A DNA stretch of 64,000 nt from Paractinoplanes atraurantiacus (GTDB lineage: Bacteria; Actinomycetota; Actinomycetes; Mycobacteriales; Micromonosporaceae): contig NZ_OBDY01000001.1 of the NCBI RefSeq assembly GCF_900215205.1, positions 62,001 through 126,000 of the forward strand. Direction: 5' to 3'. This document shows, in pieces, positions 8,139 through 17,249 of this stretch. The notes beneath the pieces were generated by a model. The model did no database searches, was not told the DNA's origin, and was given only the letters and a program-made list of their open reading frames with translations. Position numbers and translations under genes: made by a program. The first letter of the stretch is position 1; each line of letters opens with the position of its first letter.

Positions 8139-8885
8139 ATGGTCCTGCGCTTCGCCGACACGAGCGTCGGCTACCACGGCGTTGCGGTCCTCACCCACGT
8201 GGACCTCTCGCTGGAGGCCGGGCAGTGCCTCGCCCTGGCCGGGCCCAACGGCGCCGGCAAGTCGACCCTGATCAAAGCGGTCCTGGGTCTCACCGAGGTT
8301 CTCGCCGGCACCGCCGAGGTGTTCGGCCGAACACCGGCCCGGTCGAGGGAACAGTGCGGCTACGTGCCGCAGGTCGGCGACCTCGACCCCGACTTCCCGG
8401 TCACCGCGGCGCAGGTCGTGCTGATGGGCCGCTACCGCCGGATCGGCTGGTGGCGGCCCACCCGGGCCACCGACCGGCGGGCCGTGACCGAGGCCCTCGA
8501 CCGGGTCGGTCTGGCCGACGAGGCCGGGCGCCGGTTCGGGCTGCTCTCCGGCGGTCAGCGGCAGCGGGTGCTGCTCGCCCGCGCGCTGGCCGCCGAACCC
8601 GAACTGCTGCTGCTCGACGAGCCGTTCAACGGCGTCGACGTGGTCAGCCAGGAGGCGATCCTTTCGGTGCTGCGCGAGCTCACCCGCAGCGGTACCGCGC
8701 TGCTGCTCAGCACGCACGACCTGGCCCTGGCCCGCGACGTGGCCGACCTGGTGTGCCTGATCAACGGACGGCAGTGGGCCTTCGGCCCGCCGGGCGAGGT
8801 GCTGACGGCAGATCAATTGCGTTCGGCGTACGGAGGTCACGCCATCGACCTGGCCGACGGCCGCACGGTGCTGGTGGAGCCGTGA
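8139..8885 (+). CDS. znuC: Zinc ABC transporter ATP-binding protein
   Basis: 248 residues with all ABC ATPase signatures: Walker A GPNGAGKSTL (~residues 35-44), Q-loop GYVPQVGDLD, signature LLSGGQRQRV, Walker B LLLLDEP, and H-loop STHDLAL. It supplies energy on the cytoplasmic face for the metal transporter. The start follows the binding-protein stop by one base, and its stop overlaps the first permease start (GTGA). ZnuC-type assignment rests on the operon context. Confidence 0.88.
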   Translation: MVLRFADTSVGYHGVAVLTHVDLSLEAGQCLALAGPNGAGKSTLIKAVLGLTEVLAGTAEVFGRTPARSREQCGYVPQVGDLDPDFPVTAAQVVLMGRYRRIGWWRPTRATDRRAVTEALDRVGLADEAGRRFGLLSGGQRQRVLLARALAAEPELLLLDEPFNGVDVVSQEAILSVLRELTRSGTALLLSTHDLALARDVADLVCLINGRQWAFGPPGEVLTADQLRSAYGGHAIDLADGRTVLVEP

Positions 8886-9775
8886 TCCTCACCGTGCCGT
8901 TCATGGCCCGGGCGATGGCCGAGCTGGCGCTGCTCGCGCTGATCTGCGGGCCGGTCGGCGTCTTCGTCTTCGCCCGCCGGCTCTCCTTCGTCTCGGACGC
9001 GCTCACCCACACGGTCTTCCCCGGCGTGGTCATCGGCTTCCTGGCCGGTGGGGTGGAGGGACTGGTCGTCGGCGCGCTCGTGGCCGGGCTGCTCACCGCG
9101 GTCGTGCTGACGCTGCTCACCCGCGGCGGGGCGCTGTCCGACGACGCCTCCACGGCTGTGGTGCTGACCGCGATGTTCTCGATCGGCGTCGTGCTCGTCT
9201 CGCGCCAGTCCTCGTACACCTCGGACCTGACGTCCTTCCTCTTCGGGCGCCTGCTGACCGTGACGCCGCGGCAGATCGCCGAGACCGCCGTGCTGGCCGC
9301 GGTGATCCTGGTGATGCTGGCGATCGCGGCCCGGCCCCTGCTGTTTCGCACCTTCGACCCGGCCGCGGCGGCCGCGGCCGGGTATCGGACCTTCTGGCTG
9401 GACCTGTGGCTCAACGTGATCGTCGCCCTGGTCGTGGTGGCCGCGGTCCGAGCGGTCGGCACCATCCTGGTCGTCGCCCTGCTGATCATCCCGGCCGCGG
9501 CGGCCCGCCTGATCACGGCGCGGCTGGCGGCGATGGCGGTGATCGGTACGGTGCTGATCCTGCTCGCCGGCTACGGCGGCCTATGGATCAGCTGGACGGC
9601 GTCGGTGGATTACGGCATCTCGCTGACCTCGGCCTCGGCGGTCGTCCTCCTGCTCGTCCTGGCCTACCTGCTGTTGCTGCCGTTGGGCCGCTTGTCGACC
9701 GTGCGCCGCTCGTCGCTCTCGCACCGCGGAACGCCGCCCGCCCCGAAGGGATCGCCCCATGAGCTGGTGGGATGA
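8882..9775 (+). CDS. znuB: Zinc ABC transporter permease (ZnuB-like) 1
   Basis: 297 residues from the GTG at 8882, which overlaps the ATPase stop. About eight hydrophobic helices; FARRLSFVSDALTHTVFPGVV is the conserved membrane loop of the metal family-3 ABC permeases (written here as two overlapping pieces, FARRLSFVSDAL and DALTHTVFPGVV). A second landmark is the FDPAAAAAAGY segment. The C-terminus (TPPAPKGSPHELVG) extends past the start of the next gene, giving a 17-bp overlap. The operon has two different permeases and probably forms a heterodimeric channel. Confidence 0.85.
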   Translation: MILTVPFMARAMAELALLALICGPVGVFVFARRLSFVSDALTHTVFPGVVIGFLAGGVEGLVVGALVAGLLTAVVLTLLTRGGALSDDASTAVVLTAMFSIGVVLVSRQSSYTSDLTSFLFGRLLTVTPRQIAETAVLAAVILVMLAIAARPLLFRTFDPAAAAAAGYRTFWLDLWLNVIVALVVVAAVRAVGTILVVALLIIPAAAARLITARLAAMAVIGTVLILLAGYGGLWISWTASVDYGISLTSASAVVLLLVLAYLLLLPLGRLSTVRRSSLSHRGTPPAPKGSPHELVG

Positions 9776-10595
9776 CGCGCTGCACCGCGCGATCGCCGAG
9801 GTGATCCTGGCCGGTGCGCTGGCCGGTCTGATCGGCGTGCAGGTCGTGGTGCGCCGATTGTCGTTCTTCACGATGGCGCTGACCCATGCCACCTTCCCCG
9901 GCGTGGTGGCGGCCTCCCTGATCGGCGTGAACGTCTTCGCCGGCGGCATCGTGGCCGGCGCGGTGGTGGCGCTGGGGGTGGCCGCGCTGAGCCGCCGGCA
10001 AGGTCAGAACGCGGCGGCCGCGACCGGGGTGGTGCTTTCGGCCGGATTCGCGCTGGGTGCGGGCCTGATCGCCACCCAGAGCGGCTTCAGCCGTGACCTG
10101 TCGGCACTGCTGGTCGGCTCGATTCTCACGGTGAACAACCAGGACATTCTCATCACGGCGGCGATGCTGGTCGCGGTGGCGGCCCTGCTGGCGGTCTGCG
10201 CCCGCCCGCTGACCTTCGCCGGTTTCGACCCCGGCGGCGCGCGGGCGGCCGGCCTGGCGGTCGGGGCGTGGGACGTGGTGCTCCTGCTGACCGTGGAAGC
10301 GGTCGTGGTGACCATCGTGCCCGCGGTGGGGACGATCCTGGCCGTGGCGCTGATCGTCGCCCCGGCGGCCGCGGCCCGGCTGTGGTCCACCCGCCTACCA
10401 GTGATCACAGCGCTGGCGGTGAGTTTCGCGGTCGCGAGCGGCCTGGGCGGTCTTTACGCCTCGTACATCTGGAACGTCGCCGCGGGCGCAAGCATCGCCC
10501 TCACCGCAACCCTGCTCCTGGCCGTCTCTTCGCTCCTGGCCCGCCCGGCCGCATCGCTTCTGACGGCTTCGCGCCCCCGGGAAGGCACAGCGTGA
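9759..10595 (+). CDS. Zinc ABC transporter permease (ZnuB-like) 2
   Basis: 278 residues, paralogous to the preceding permease: VVVRRLSFFTMALTHATFPG matches its loop, and FDPGGARAAGLAVG matches the FDPAAAAAAGY segment. About eight transmembrane helices, no signal peptide. The ATG at 9759 lies inside the end of the previous gene. The stop overlaps the start of the ArsR-type gene. A heterodimer of two permeases is known in some actinobacterial metal transporters of this class. Confidence 0.85.
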   Translation: MSWWDDALHRAIAEVILAGALAGLIGVQVVVRRLSFFTMALTHATFPGVVAASLIGVNVFAGGIVAGAVVALGVAALSRRQGQNAAAATGVVLSAGFALGAGLIATQSGFSRDLSALLVGSILTVNNQDILITAAMLVAVAALLAVCARPLTFAGFDPGGARAAGLAVGAWDVVLLLTVEAVVVTIVPAVGTILAVALIVAPAAAARLWSTRLPVITALAVSFAVASGLGGLYASYIWNVAAGASIALTATLLLAVSSLLARPAASLLTASRPREGTA

Positions 10596-10876
10596 ACGAC
10601 GACGTTCTGGAGCGCGCCGTGGTCGTTTTGCGAGGAATGGCATATGAGCACCGCCTGCGCATCCTGGTGCTGCTGCGCGGCGGCGAGCTGGGCCCTCCCG
10701 AGATAGCCGCCGCCGTGCCGGCCGACCCCACCGCGGTCGCCCACCATCTGCGTTTCCTGCTCGACGCCCGATTGATCCGCCGCCGCCGACGGGGCCGCCA
10801 GGTCTATTACGCCCTGACCGACGAGGCGACGGCCGACCTGGTCACCGACGTGGTCCGCTACGCCGGAGGCGAGTAG
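10592..10876 (+). CDS. ArsR-family transcriptional regulator closing the zinc operon
   Basis: 94 residues. Winged helix-turn-helix of the SmtB/ArsR type: AYEHRLRILVLLRGGELGPPEIA, recognition helix region ADPTAVAHHLRFLLDARLI, wing RRRRRGRQVYYAL (each shown within limits). The GTG start overlaps the permease stop (GTGA). The region equivalent to the alpha-5 zinc site of CzrA/SmtB keeps an aspartate (TDEATADLVTD) but lacks the histidines, and there are no cysteines. So it either senses something other than zinc, binds zinc elsewhere, or is insensitive to metal. Its place as last gene of a Zur-controlled operon suggests regulation of another metal gene. Confidence 0.82.
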   Translation: MNDDVLERAVVVLRGMAYEHRLRILVLLRGGELGPPEIAAAVPADPTAVAHHLRFLLDARLIRRRRRGRQVYYALTDEATADLVTDVVRYAGGE

Positions 10877-10914
10877 CCAGCCGGCCGACGTGCTCGCCGT
10901 CGGCGACCGAACAG

Positions 10915-10949
10915 AGGGCGCTCGGCCGGGAAAATCGGCCGAGCGCCCT
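10915..10949. terminator. Strong bidirectional hairpin between zinc operon and phoX
   Basis: A perfect 14-bp stem (AGGGCGCTCGGCCG, 10915-10928, pairing with 10936-10949) around a 7-base loop lies between the converging arsR-type gene and the first phoX gene. No U-run follows on either strand, which is common for actinomycete terminators. Confidence 0.8.
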
Positions 10950-10967
10950 GCTGTAGCTGCGCGAGGG

Positions 10968-13043
10968 TCAGCTGGCGACCGGGCCGCCGTCGAGGCGCCA
11001 TGTCACGACGACGCCGGGCTTGGCGTAGTCGCCGTCGGGCCAGGTGGAAGCCGGCTTGTCGACCGTGGCGCCGCTGATCTCGCCGGGGTGCTGGACCGCC
11101 ACGAAGACCGAGCGGTCGTCGCCCGTGATGAACGGGCCGCAGGTCTCGGCGCCGCGCGGGACCGTCAGGAACTGCTTCAGGGCGCCCCGCTCGGAACCCT
11201 CGATCGGCGTCGCGAACAGGCCGTCGTTCGTGCCCAGCGCGTTGCCGTCCGTCGAGATCCAGAGGTTGCCGGCGCTGTCGAAGGCCACGTTGTCGGGGCA
11301 GGAGATCGGCGACACCTTCGTCTTGTCGTAGCCGCCGAAGTACGTGTCGGCCGCGGCCGGGTCGCCGCAGACGATCGGCAGCGACCAGGTGAAGCTGGTG
11401 CCGGTGTGGTCGTTGCCGTTCTCGACCAGCTCGAAGATGTGGCCGTGCTTGTTCGCCACGCGCGGGTTGGCCTCGTCCACGCCGGGGTTCGAGCCGACGC
11501 CCCGGTTGGTGTTGTTGGTCATCGCGGCGTAGATCTTGCCGGTCTTGAGGCTGGGCTGGACGTCCTCGGGACGGTCCATCTTGGTCGCGCCGACCTTGTC
11601 GCCGGCGAGGCGGGTGAAGGTCAGCACCTCGGCCGCGGTCATGCCGGGGACGTACGACGTGTTGCCCGAGACCAGCTTGATCCAGGTGCCGGTGCCGTCG
11701 AAGGCGCCGTCAGTGGGCAGCTTGCCGGTGCCGTCGATCTCGGCCGTCGGGCTGTCGCCGGTCACCTTGGCGACGTAGAGCGTGCCCGACTCGAGCAGGG
11801 TCAGGTTGTGCCGACGGTCGTTCTTCTTGTACTTGCCGGCCGACACGAACTTGTAAAGGTAGTCGAACCGCTCGTCGTCACCCATGTACGCGACGACGTG
11901 GCCCGACTTGGCCACGATCACGTTGGCGCCCTCGTGCTTGAAGCGCCCCATCGCGGTGTGCTTGCGCGGCGGCGCGTCCGGGTCGAACGGGTCGACCTCG
12001 ACGATCCAGCCGAACCGGTTGGCCTCGTTCGGGTGCTTGGCCAGGTCGAAACGCTCCTGGGCCCGGTCCCACTTGCGCGAGCCGCTCGGGTAGCGCGCCG
12101 TGGTCGTGATGCCGTAGCGGTTGAGCTTCGCCTTGTCGGCCTCGGGCACCGCGTCGCCGCCGACGAAGTACTGGTTGAAGTTTTCCTCGCCCGACAGCAC
12201 GGTGCCCCACGGCGTGACGCCGCCGGCGCAGTTGTTGAGCGTGCCGATCACCGTGTAGCCCTTGGGGTCGGCGACCGTGCGCAGCGCCGGGGTGCCGGCG
12301 GCCGGGCCAGTGAGCTTGAACGGGGTCTCCAGCGCGGTGATGCGCCGGTTGTAGCGCAGCCGCTTGGAGCGCGCCGGCTTCCATTCGCCGGTGCGGCCGA
12401 CCCGCTCGATCTCGACCACGGAGAGGCCGTGCGCCGCGATGGCGACCTTGATCTGCTCCACCGTGAGCGCGTCCAGGCTGGTGAAGCCCGGGAACATCAG
12501 CTCCTCGTTGGTGTACTCGTGGTTGACCACGAGCAGGGCACGGTCGTCGCTGATCGGGATGACGCCGACGAAGTCGTTGTTGTAGCCGAACTGCTTCGAC
12601 TGCGCCTTGGCGGTCTGGCGGCCCAGGTCGAAGTCGGGCGCACCGGGCACGACCTCGTCGCCCCACCGGATGACGACCGACGAGTCGTAGCCGTTGGGCA
12701 CGATCAGGGTGTCGAGCTGGTTGGGCGGGATGGCCTTGAAGGTCAGCTTGCCGGCCTTCACGCCGCCGTGGTTTCCGTGAAACACAGGCGCGGCGCTTGC
12801 CGGGGTCGCCGCGACCGCGGGGGTGGAGCTGAGGCCGAGTACGAGGGCGCCGGCGCCGCCCGCCGCGAGCAGTCCGCGCCGGCTCAGGGCCGAGCTGACG
12901 ACGTCGCCGAGGTACGGGTTGGCCGACTCGTTCGGGGCCGGGTGGTCACACGCGTTGCCGCACCGGTAGAGGCACGTCATCGCGTCCCGGCTCCCGCCGC
13001 TGTGCCCCAGCAGGGGTAGCAACCGACGGCGAATATCAGGCAT
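10968..13043 (-). CDS. phoX: PhoX-family alkaline phosphatase (Tat-exported), copy 1
   Basis: 691 residues. The N-terminal region has a short arginine-rich leader with cysteines (CLYRCGNACDHP) and a twin-arginine signal SRRGLLAAGG (~residues 54-63) before a hydrophobic stretch, indicating folded export by Tat. The body has PhoX/DUF839 landmarks: HEYTNEELMFPG, NNCAGGVTPWGT, LSGEENFNQYF, MGRFKHEGANV, KMDRPEDVQPS, TNNTNRG and SCPDNVAFDS. PhoX enzymes are iron/calcium phosphatases that release phosphate from organic esters outside the cell. The ATG at 13043 has GAGGAG six bases upstream. It lies downstream of a close paralogue on the same strand but has its own PHO-box-like promoter. Confidence 0.88.
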   Translation of the reverse strand: MPDIRRRLLPLLGHSGGSRDAMTCLYRCGNACDHPAPNESANPYLGDVVSSALSRRGLLAAGGAGALVLGLSSTPAVAATPASAAPVFHGNHGGVKAGKLTFKAIPPNQLDTLIVPNGYDSSVVIRWGDEVVPGAPDFDLGRQTAKAQSKQFGYNNDFVGVIPISDDRALLVVNHEYTNEELMFPGFTSLDALTVEQIKVAIAAHGLSVVEIERVGRTGEWKPARSKRLRYNRRITALETPFKLTGPAAGTPALRTVADPKGYTVIGTLNNCAGGVTPWGTVLSGEENFNQYFVGGDAVPEADKAKLNRYGITTTARYPSGSRKWDRAQERFDLAKHPNEANRFGWIVEVDPFDPDAPPRKHTAMGRFKHEGANVIVAKSGHVVAYMGDDERFDYLYKFVSAGKYKKNDRRHNLTLLESGTLYVAKVTGDSPTAEIDGTGKLPTDGAFDGTGTWIKLVSGNTSYVPGMTAAEVLTFTRLAGDKVGATKMDRPEDVQPSLKTGKIYAAMTNNTNRGVGSNPGVDEANPRVANKHGHIFELVENGNDHTGTSFTWSLPIVCGDPAAADTYFGGYDKTKVSPISCPDNVAFDSAGNLWISTDGNALGTNDGLFATPIEGSERGALKQFLTVPRGAETCGPFITGDDRSVFVAVQHPGEISGATVDKPASTWPDGDYAKPGVVVTWRLDGGPVAS

Positions 13044-13087
13044 CTCATCTCCTCGATAGGTGAGCTGCCCGAAACGTAGGAGAGGGG

Positions 13088-13118
13088 GTTCACCCCGGAC
13101 TACCGGTCCGGGGTGAAC
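13088..13118 (-). terminator. Hairpin between the two phoX genes, overlapping a PHO box
   Basis: A perfect 13-bp stem (GTTCACCCCGGAC, 13088-13100, pairing with 13106-13118) with loop TACCG starts 15 bases after the stop of phoX copy 2. It probably ends that transcript. Half of the stem is also the second PHO-box unit of copy 1, so termination and PhoP binding share the same bases. Confidence 0.6.
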
Positions 13119-13129
13119 GCGGCGTAAAC
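13108..13129 (-). promoter_or_regulatory. PHO box (two 11-bp units) upstream of phoX copy 1
   Basis: On the minus strand, GTTTACGCCGC and GTTCACCCCGG follow each other directly. The 11-bp direct-repeat spacing and GTTCACC core are those of PhoP boxes known in Streptomyces. The same pair precedes phoX copy 2, which supports function. Expected effect: activation by PhoR-PhoP under phosphate starvation. Confidence 0.7.
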
Positions 13130-13132
13130 GTC

Positions 13133-15205
13133 TTAACTACCGATAGCTCTGTTATCGAGGTGCCAGGTGACCACGACCGCCGGTTTGGCGAAGTCGCCAT
13201 CGGGCCAGGTCGATGCCGGGTTGTCGATCGTGGCGCCGGTGATCTCGCCCGGGTGCTGCACCGCCACGAAGACCGACCGGTCGTCGCCGGTGATGAACGG
13301 GCCGCACGTCTCGGCGCCCGGCGGCACGGTCAGGAACTGCTTGAGGTGGCCGCGCGACGGCCCCTCGATCGGTGTCGCGAACAGCCCGTCGTTGCTGCCC
13401 AGCGCGTTGCCGTCGGTCGCGATCCACAGGTTTCCGGTGCTGTCGAAGGCGACGTTGTCAGGGCAGGAGATCGGCGAGACCTTCGTCTTGTCGAAGCCGG
13501 CGAAATACGTCGCCGGGTCGGCCGGGTCGCCGCAGACGATCGGCAGCGACCAGGTGAAGGTGGTGCCGGTGTGGTCGCCGCCGTCCTCGGTGATCTCGAA
13601 GATCTGGCCGTGCTTGTTGGCCACGCGCGGGTTCGCCTCGTCGACGCCCGGATACGTACCGACGCCGCGGTTGGTGTTGTTGGTCAGCGCGGCATAGATC
13701 TTGCCGGTCTTCAGGCTCGGCTGGACGTCCTCGGGACGGTCCATCTTGGTCGCCTTCACCGCGTCCCCGGCGAGACGGGCGAAAGTCAGAACCTCAACGG
13801 CACTCATTCCCGGTACGAAGGAAGTGGTGCCCGACACCAGCTTGATCCACTTCCCCGTGCCGTCGAACGCGCCGTCCGAGGGCAGCTTCCCGGTGCCGTC
13901 GATCTCCGAGGGCGGGCTGTCCCCGCTGAGCTGCGCGACGTACAGCGTCCCCGACGACAGCAGCGTCAGGTTGTGCTTCCGGTCGTTCTTCCGGTACCGG
14001 CCGTCGGAGACGAACTTGTAGAGGTATTCGAACCGCTCGTCGTCGCCCATGTACGCGACGACGTGCCCGGATTTGGCGACGATGACGTTCGCGCCCTCGT
14101 GCTTGAAGCGGCCCATCGCCGTGTGTTTGCGTGGCGGCGCATCGGGTTCGAACGGGTCGACCTCGACGATCCAGCCGAAACGGTTCGCCTCGTGCGGGTG
14201 CTTGGCCAGGTCGAAGCGCTCCTGCGCCCGTTCCCAGCGGCGTGACCCGGACGGATAGCGCGCGGTGGTGAGGATGCCGTAGCGATTGAGGTACGGCTTG
14301 TCGGCGGCCGGGACGGCGTCGCCGCCGACGAAGTACTGGTTGAAGTTCTCCTCGCCGGACAGCACGGTGCCCCACGGCGTGACGCCGCCGGCGCAGTTGT
14401 TGAGCGTGCCGATGATCGTGGTGCCGCGCGGGTCGGCCGCGGTCCGCAGCAGCGGCGAGCCGGCGGCCGGCCCGTCGGCCCGGAACTCGGTGGCCAGCAT
14501 GGTGAGCCGCTTGTTGTAGGGCCGCCGCTTCGACCGGACCGGCCGCCACTGCCCGGTGTCGCCGACCCGTTCGAGCTCGACGACCGACATGCCGTGCGCG
14601 GCCATCGCGGCCCGCACCTGGTCGACGGTGAGCGCCTCCTGGCTGGTGAAGCCGGGGAACATCAGCTCCTCGTTGGTGTACTCGTGGTTCGACACCAGCA
14701 GGGCGCGGTCGTGACGGCCGGGGAAGGGCAGCACGCCGAGGAAGTCGTTGTTGAAGCCGAACTGCCGCGACTGGGTCTCCCCGGTCTGGTGGTGGACGTC
14801 GAGCCCCGGCGCCCCGGCGAAGATCGGGTCGCCCCAGCGGATGACCACGGCGTGGTCGTAGCCGTTCGGCACGATGAAGGTGTCGAGCTCGTTCGGCGGA
14901 ATCGGCTTGAAGGTCAAGGCGCCGGACGAAGGCGACGAGGCCGGAGCGGCGGAAGCGCCGGTCGCGGACGGGCCGGCGGCGGACGGGCCGGCCGCGCTGA
15001 CCGGAGCGCCGACTCCGAGCACCAGAGCGCCGGCGCCGGCGCCGGCCGCCAATAGCCCGCGACGACTTACCTCCCCCGCGACGATATCGCCTAAATACGG
15101 ATTGTCGGTTTGGTTGGGCTCCGGGTGGTCGCACGCGTTCCCGCACCGGTAGAGGCAGGTCTTGGCGTCCCGGCCGTGGCCCAACAGGGGTAACAGCTCG
15201 CGCAT
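13133..15205 (-). CDS. phoX: PhoX-family alkaline phosphatase (Tat-exported), copy 2
   Basis: 690 residues, closely similar along its whole length to the following paralogue, showing a tandem duplication. It shares CLYRCGNACDHP, the twin-arginine signal SRRGLLAAGA, HEYTNEELMFPG, LSGEENFNQYF, MGRFKHEGANV and SCPDNVAFDS. The linker after the signal is longer and Ala/Gly/Ser-rich (AAGPSAAGPSATGASAAP). Start ATG at 15205 with AAGGAG at 15214-15219, eight bases upstream. Two paralogues with separate PHO boxes may differ in substrate range or expression level. Confidence 0.88.
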   Translation of the reverse strand: MRELLPLLGHGRDAKTCLYRCGNACDHPEPNQTDNPYLGDIVAGEVSRRGLLAAGAGAGALVLGVGAPVSAAGPSAAGPSATGASAAPASSPSSGALTFKPIPPNELDTFIVPNGYDHAVVIRWGDPIFAGAPGLDVHHQTGETQSRQFGFNNDFLGVLPFPGRHDRALLVSNHEYTNEELMFPGFTSQEALTVDQVRAAMAAHGMSVVELERVGDTGQWRPVRSKRRPYNKRLTMLATEFRADGPAAGSPLLRTAADPRGTTIIGTLNNCAGGVTPWGTVLSGEENFNQYFVGGDAVPAADKPYLNRYGILTTARYPSGSRRWERAQERFDLAKHPHEANRFGWIVEVDPFEPDAPPRKHTAMGRFKHEGANVIVAKSGHVVAYMGDDERFEYLYKFVSDGRYRKNDRKHNLTLLSSGTLYVAQLSGDSPPSEIDGTGKLPSDGAFDGTGKWIKLVSGTTSFVPGMSAVEVLTFARLAGDAVKATKMDRPEDVQPSLKTGKIYAALTNNTNRGVGTYPGVDEANPRVANKHGQIFEITEDGGDHTGTTFTWSLPIVCGDPADPATYFAGFDKTKVSPISCPDNVAFDSTGNLWIATDGNALGSNDGLFATPIEGPSRGHLKQFLTVPPGAETCGPFITGDDRSVFVAVQHPGEITGATIDNPASTWPDGDFAKPAVVVTWHLDNRAIGS

Positions 15206-15237
15206 CTCGAGATCTCCTTTGATCGGAGTGCATCGAT

Positions 15238-15259
15238 CCCAGGTGAACGCAGCGTAAAC
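15238..15259 (-). promoter_or_regulatory. PHO box (two 11-bp units) upstream of phoX copy 2
   Basis: On the minus strand, GTTTACGCTGC is followed directly by GTTCACCTGGG. Seventeen of the first eighteen bases match the element before copy 1 while the surrounding sequence differs. This conservation, with 11-bp direct-repeat phasing, points to a PhoP-binding site 33 bp from the start codon. Confidence 0.72.
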
Positions 15260-15437
15260 AACTCCACGTCAGAGAGCGACCCCCTGATTCTTTGTGTCCC
15301 CCGTCGCAGCCGCGTCAAAAACGCGTGAAGAAACCCCCGGCGGCCGTACGCAACGCGTCAACGCCGATGACGCGGACTTCCCGGCGCGCTTCGCTTCCTC
15401 CGTACCACCAAAGCCCTCATGTCCAAGGAGTCACCCC
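15260..15437 (+). other. Divergent intergenic region, presumed kdp promoter
   Basis: 178 bp between the phoX copy 2 control region and the first kdp microprotein. It is purine/pyrimidine mixed and contains several CGCGTCA-type words (near 15322, 15354 and 15368) that could be binding sites for KdpE. I see no clear -35/-10 pair and no coding frame with recognisable content. A good Shine-Dalgarno, AAGGAG at 15425-15430, closes the region. Confidence 0.45.
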
Positions 15438-15521
15438 GTGGCTGATCTCGGGTTCGTCGTTCTCACGATCGCGCTGTTCGCGGCGCTGACCGTGCTGATC
15501 AAGGCGGTCGAACGCTCGTGA
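15438..15521 (+). CDS. 27-residue single-helix membrane microprotein upstream of kdpF
   Basis: GTG start at 15438, seven bases after AAGGAG. The product has a short N-terminus, one transmembrane helix ([16 protein letters not shown]) and a basic/acidic C-terminal tail KAVERS. Its stop overlaps the kdpF start (GTGA), so it is translationally coupled to the Kdp system. From memory, similar mini-ORFs ending in a VERL-like tail precede kdpF in many actinobacteria and other phyla, but I know of no assigned function. A stabilising subunit like KdpF is a reasonable guess. Confidence 0.7.
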   Translation: MADLGFVVLTIALFAALTVLIKAVERS

Positions 15522-15607
15522 ACGCCGTCAACGTCATCGGCGTCATCGTCGCCGTCGCCCTCGCCGGGTTCCTCGTGGCCGCCCTGCTGTTTCCGGAGAA
15601 GTTCTGA
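15518..15607 (+). CDS. kdpF: KdpF, small subunit of the K+-transporting ATPase
   Basis: 29 residues, one transmembrane helix and the typical KdpF ending ALLFPEKF. KdpF stabilises the KdpABC complex in the membrane. The GTG start overlaps the previous microprotein stop, and its TGA overlaps the kdpA ATG (TGATG), so the order and coupling are canonical. Confidence 0.9.
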   Translation: MNAVNVIGVIVAVALAGFLVAALLFPEKF

Positions 15608-17249
15608 TGGCCGGCTGGCTTTTCGTCATCACGCTGGTGCTCGCGGTCGCCGCGGCGTACCGGCCGCTGGGTGATTACCTCTACCGGGTCGTGTCCGGTC
15701 GTAAGAGCAACGTCGTCGAGCGTGGCATCTACCGTCTCGTCGGCGTCGACCCGAACACCGAGCAGACCTGGGGCGTCTACGCCCGCAGCGTCCTCGCGTT
15801 CTCGGCCGTCTCGATCCTGTTCCTCTACCTGTTCCTGCGCGTGCAGGACAAGCTCTGGCTGTCGCTCGGCTTCGACGGCGTGCCCACGCACATCGCGTGG
15901 AACACCGCCGTCAGCTTCGTGACCAACACCAACTGGCAGGCCTACTCGGGTGAGTCGACCATGGGTCACCTGGCCCAGATGGCCGGCCTGTCGGTGCAGA
16001 ACTTCGTCTCGGCCAGTGTCGGCATCGCCGTCGCGGTCGCCTTGATCCGCGGTTTCGCCGCCCGCAAGAGTCAGACGCTCGGCAACTTCTGGGTCGACCT
16101 GACCCGGATCACGCTGCGCGTGCTGCTGCCCATCGCCGTACTGGCCACCCTGGTCTTCATGATCGGCGGGATGGTGCAGAACCTGTCCGGCGGCACCGAC
16201 GTCACCACGCTGACCGGCGCCACCCAGCACATCACCGGCGGACCGGTCGCCTCCCAGGAGGCGATCAAGGAGCTCGGCACCAACGGCGGCGGCTTCTACA
16301 ACACCAACTCGGCCCACCCGTTCGAGAACCCCACCACCTGGACCAACTGGATCCAGCTGTTCCTGATCCTGTGCATCCCGTTCGCCATGCCCCGCGTCTT
16401 CGGCCGAATGGTCGGCCAGAACCGGCAGGGCTACGCGATCGTCGCCGTCATGTCGGTGCTGGCCCTCGCCTCGATCGCGCTCACCGTCGGCTTCGAGGTG
16501 CACGGCGGCGGCACCGTCCCGCAGGCGGCCGGCGCGGCCATGGAGGGCAAGGACGTCCGGTTCGGCGTCCCCAACTCGGCCACGTTCGGCGCGGTCACGA
16601 CGCTGACCTCGACCGGCGCCGTGAACTCGTTCCTCGACTCGTACACGTCGTTCGGCGGCATGATGCCGATGGTCAACATGATGCTGGGCGAGGTGGCGCC
16701 CGGCGGCGTCGGCGCCGGCCTCTACGGCCTGCTCATCCTGGCCACCATCACCGTCTTCGTGGCGGGACTCATGGTCGGCCGTACGCCCGAATACGTCGGC
16801 AAGAAGATCGGCGCCCGCGAGATGAAGCTGGCCTCGCTCTACTTCCTGGTCACGCCGGCGGTCGTGCTGATCGGCACGGCGGCCGCGTTCGCCACCGGCC
16901 ACAACTCCACGGCGCTCAACACCGGACCCCACGGGCTTTCCGAGGTCCTGTACGCCTTCACGAGCGCCGGCAACAACAACGGCTCCGCCTTCGCCGGCAT
17001 CACGGTCAACACACCGTGGTGGGACACCGCGCTCGGCCTGGCCATGCTCCTGGGCCGTTTCCTGCCGATCATCCTCGTGCTGGCCCTGGCCGGCTCGCTG
17101 GCCCGGCAGAAGCCGGTGCCGGAGTCCGAGGGCACCCTGCCCACCCACCAACCCCTGTTCGTCGGTCTGGTCGTCGGCGTCACGATCGTGCTGGTCGCGC
17201 TGACCTTCCTGCCCGCTCTCGCTCTCGGTCCCATCGCGGAGGGCCTTTC

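Noticed and set aside
10592..10876. Classical zinc-sensing SmtB/CzrA regulator
   Set aside because: The metal-binding histidines of the last helix are missing, so a direct zinc sensor cannot be claimed.
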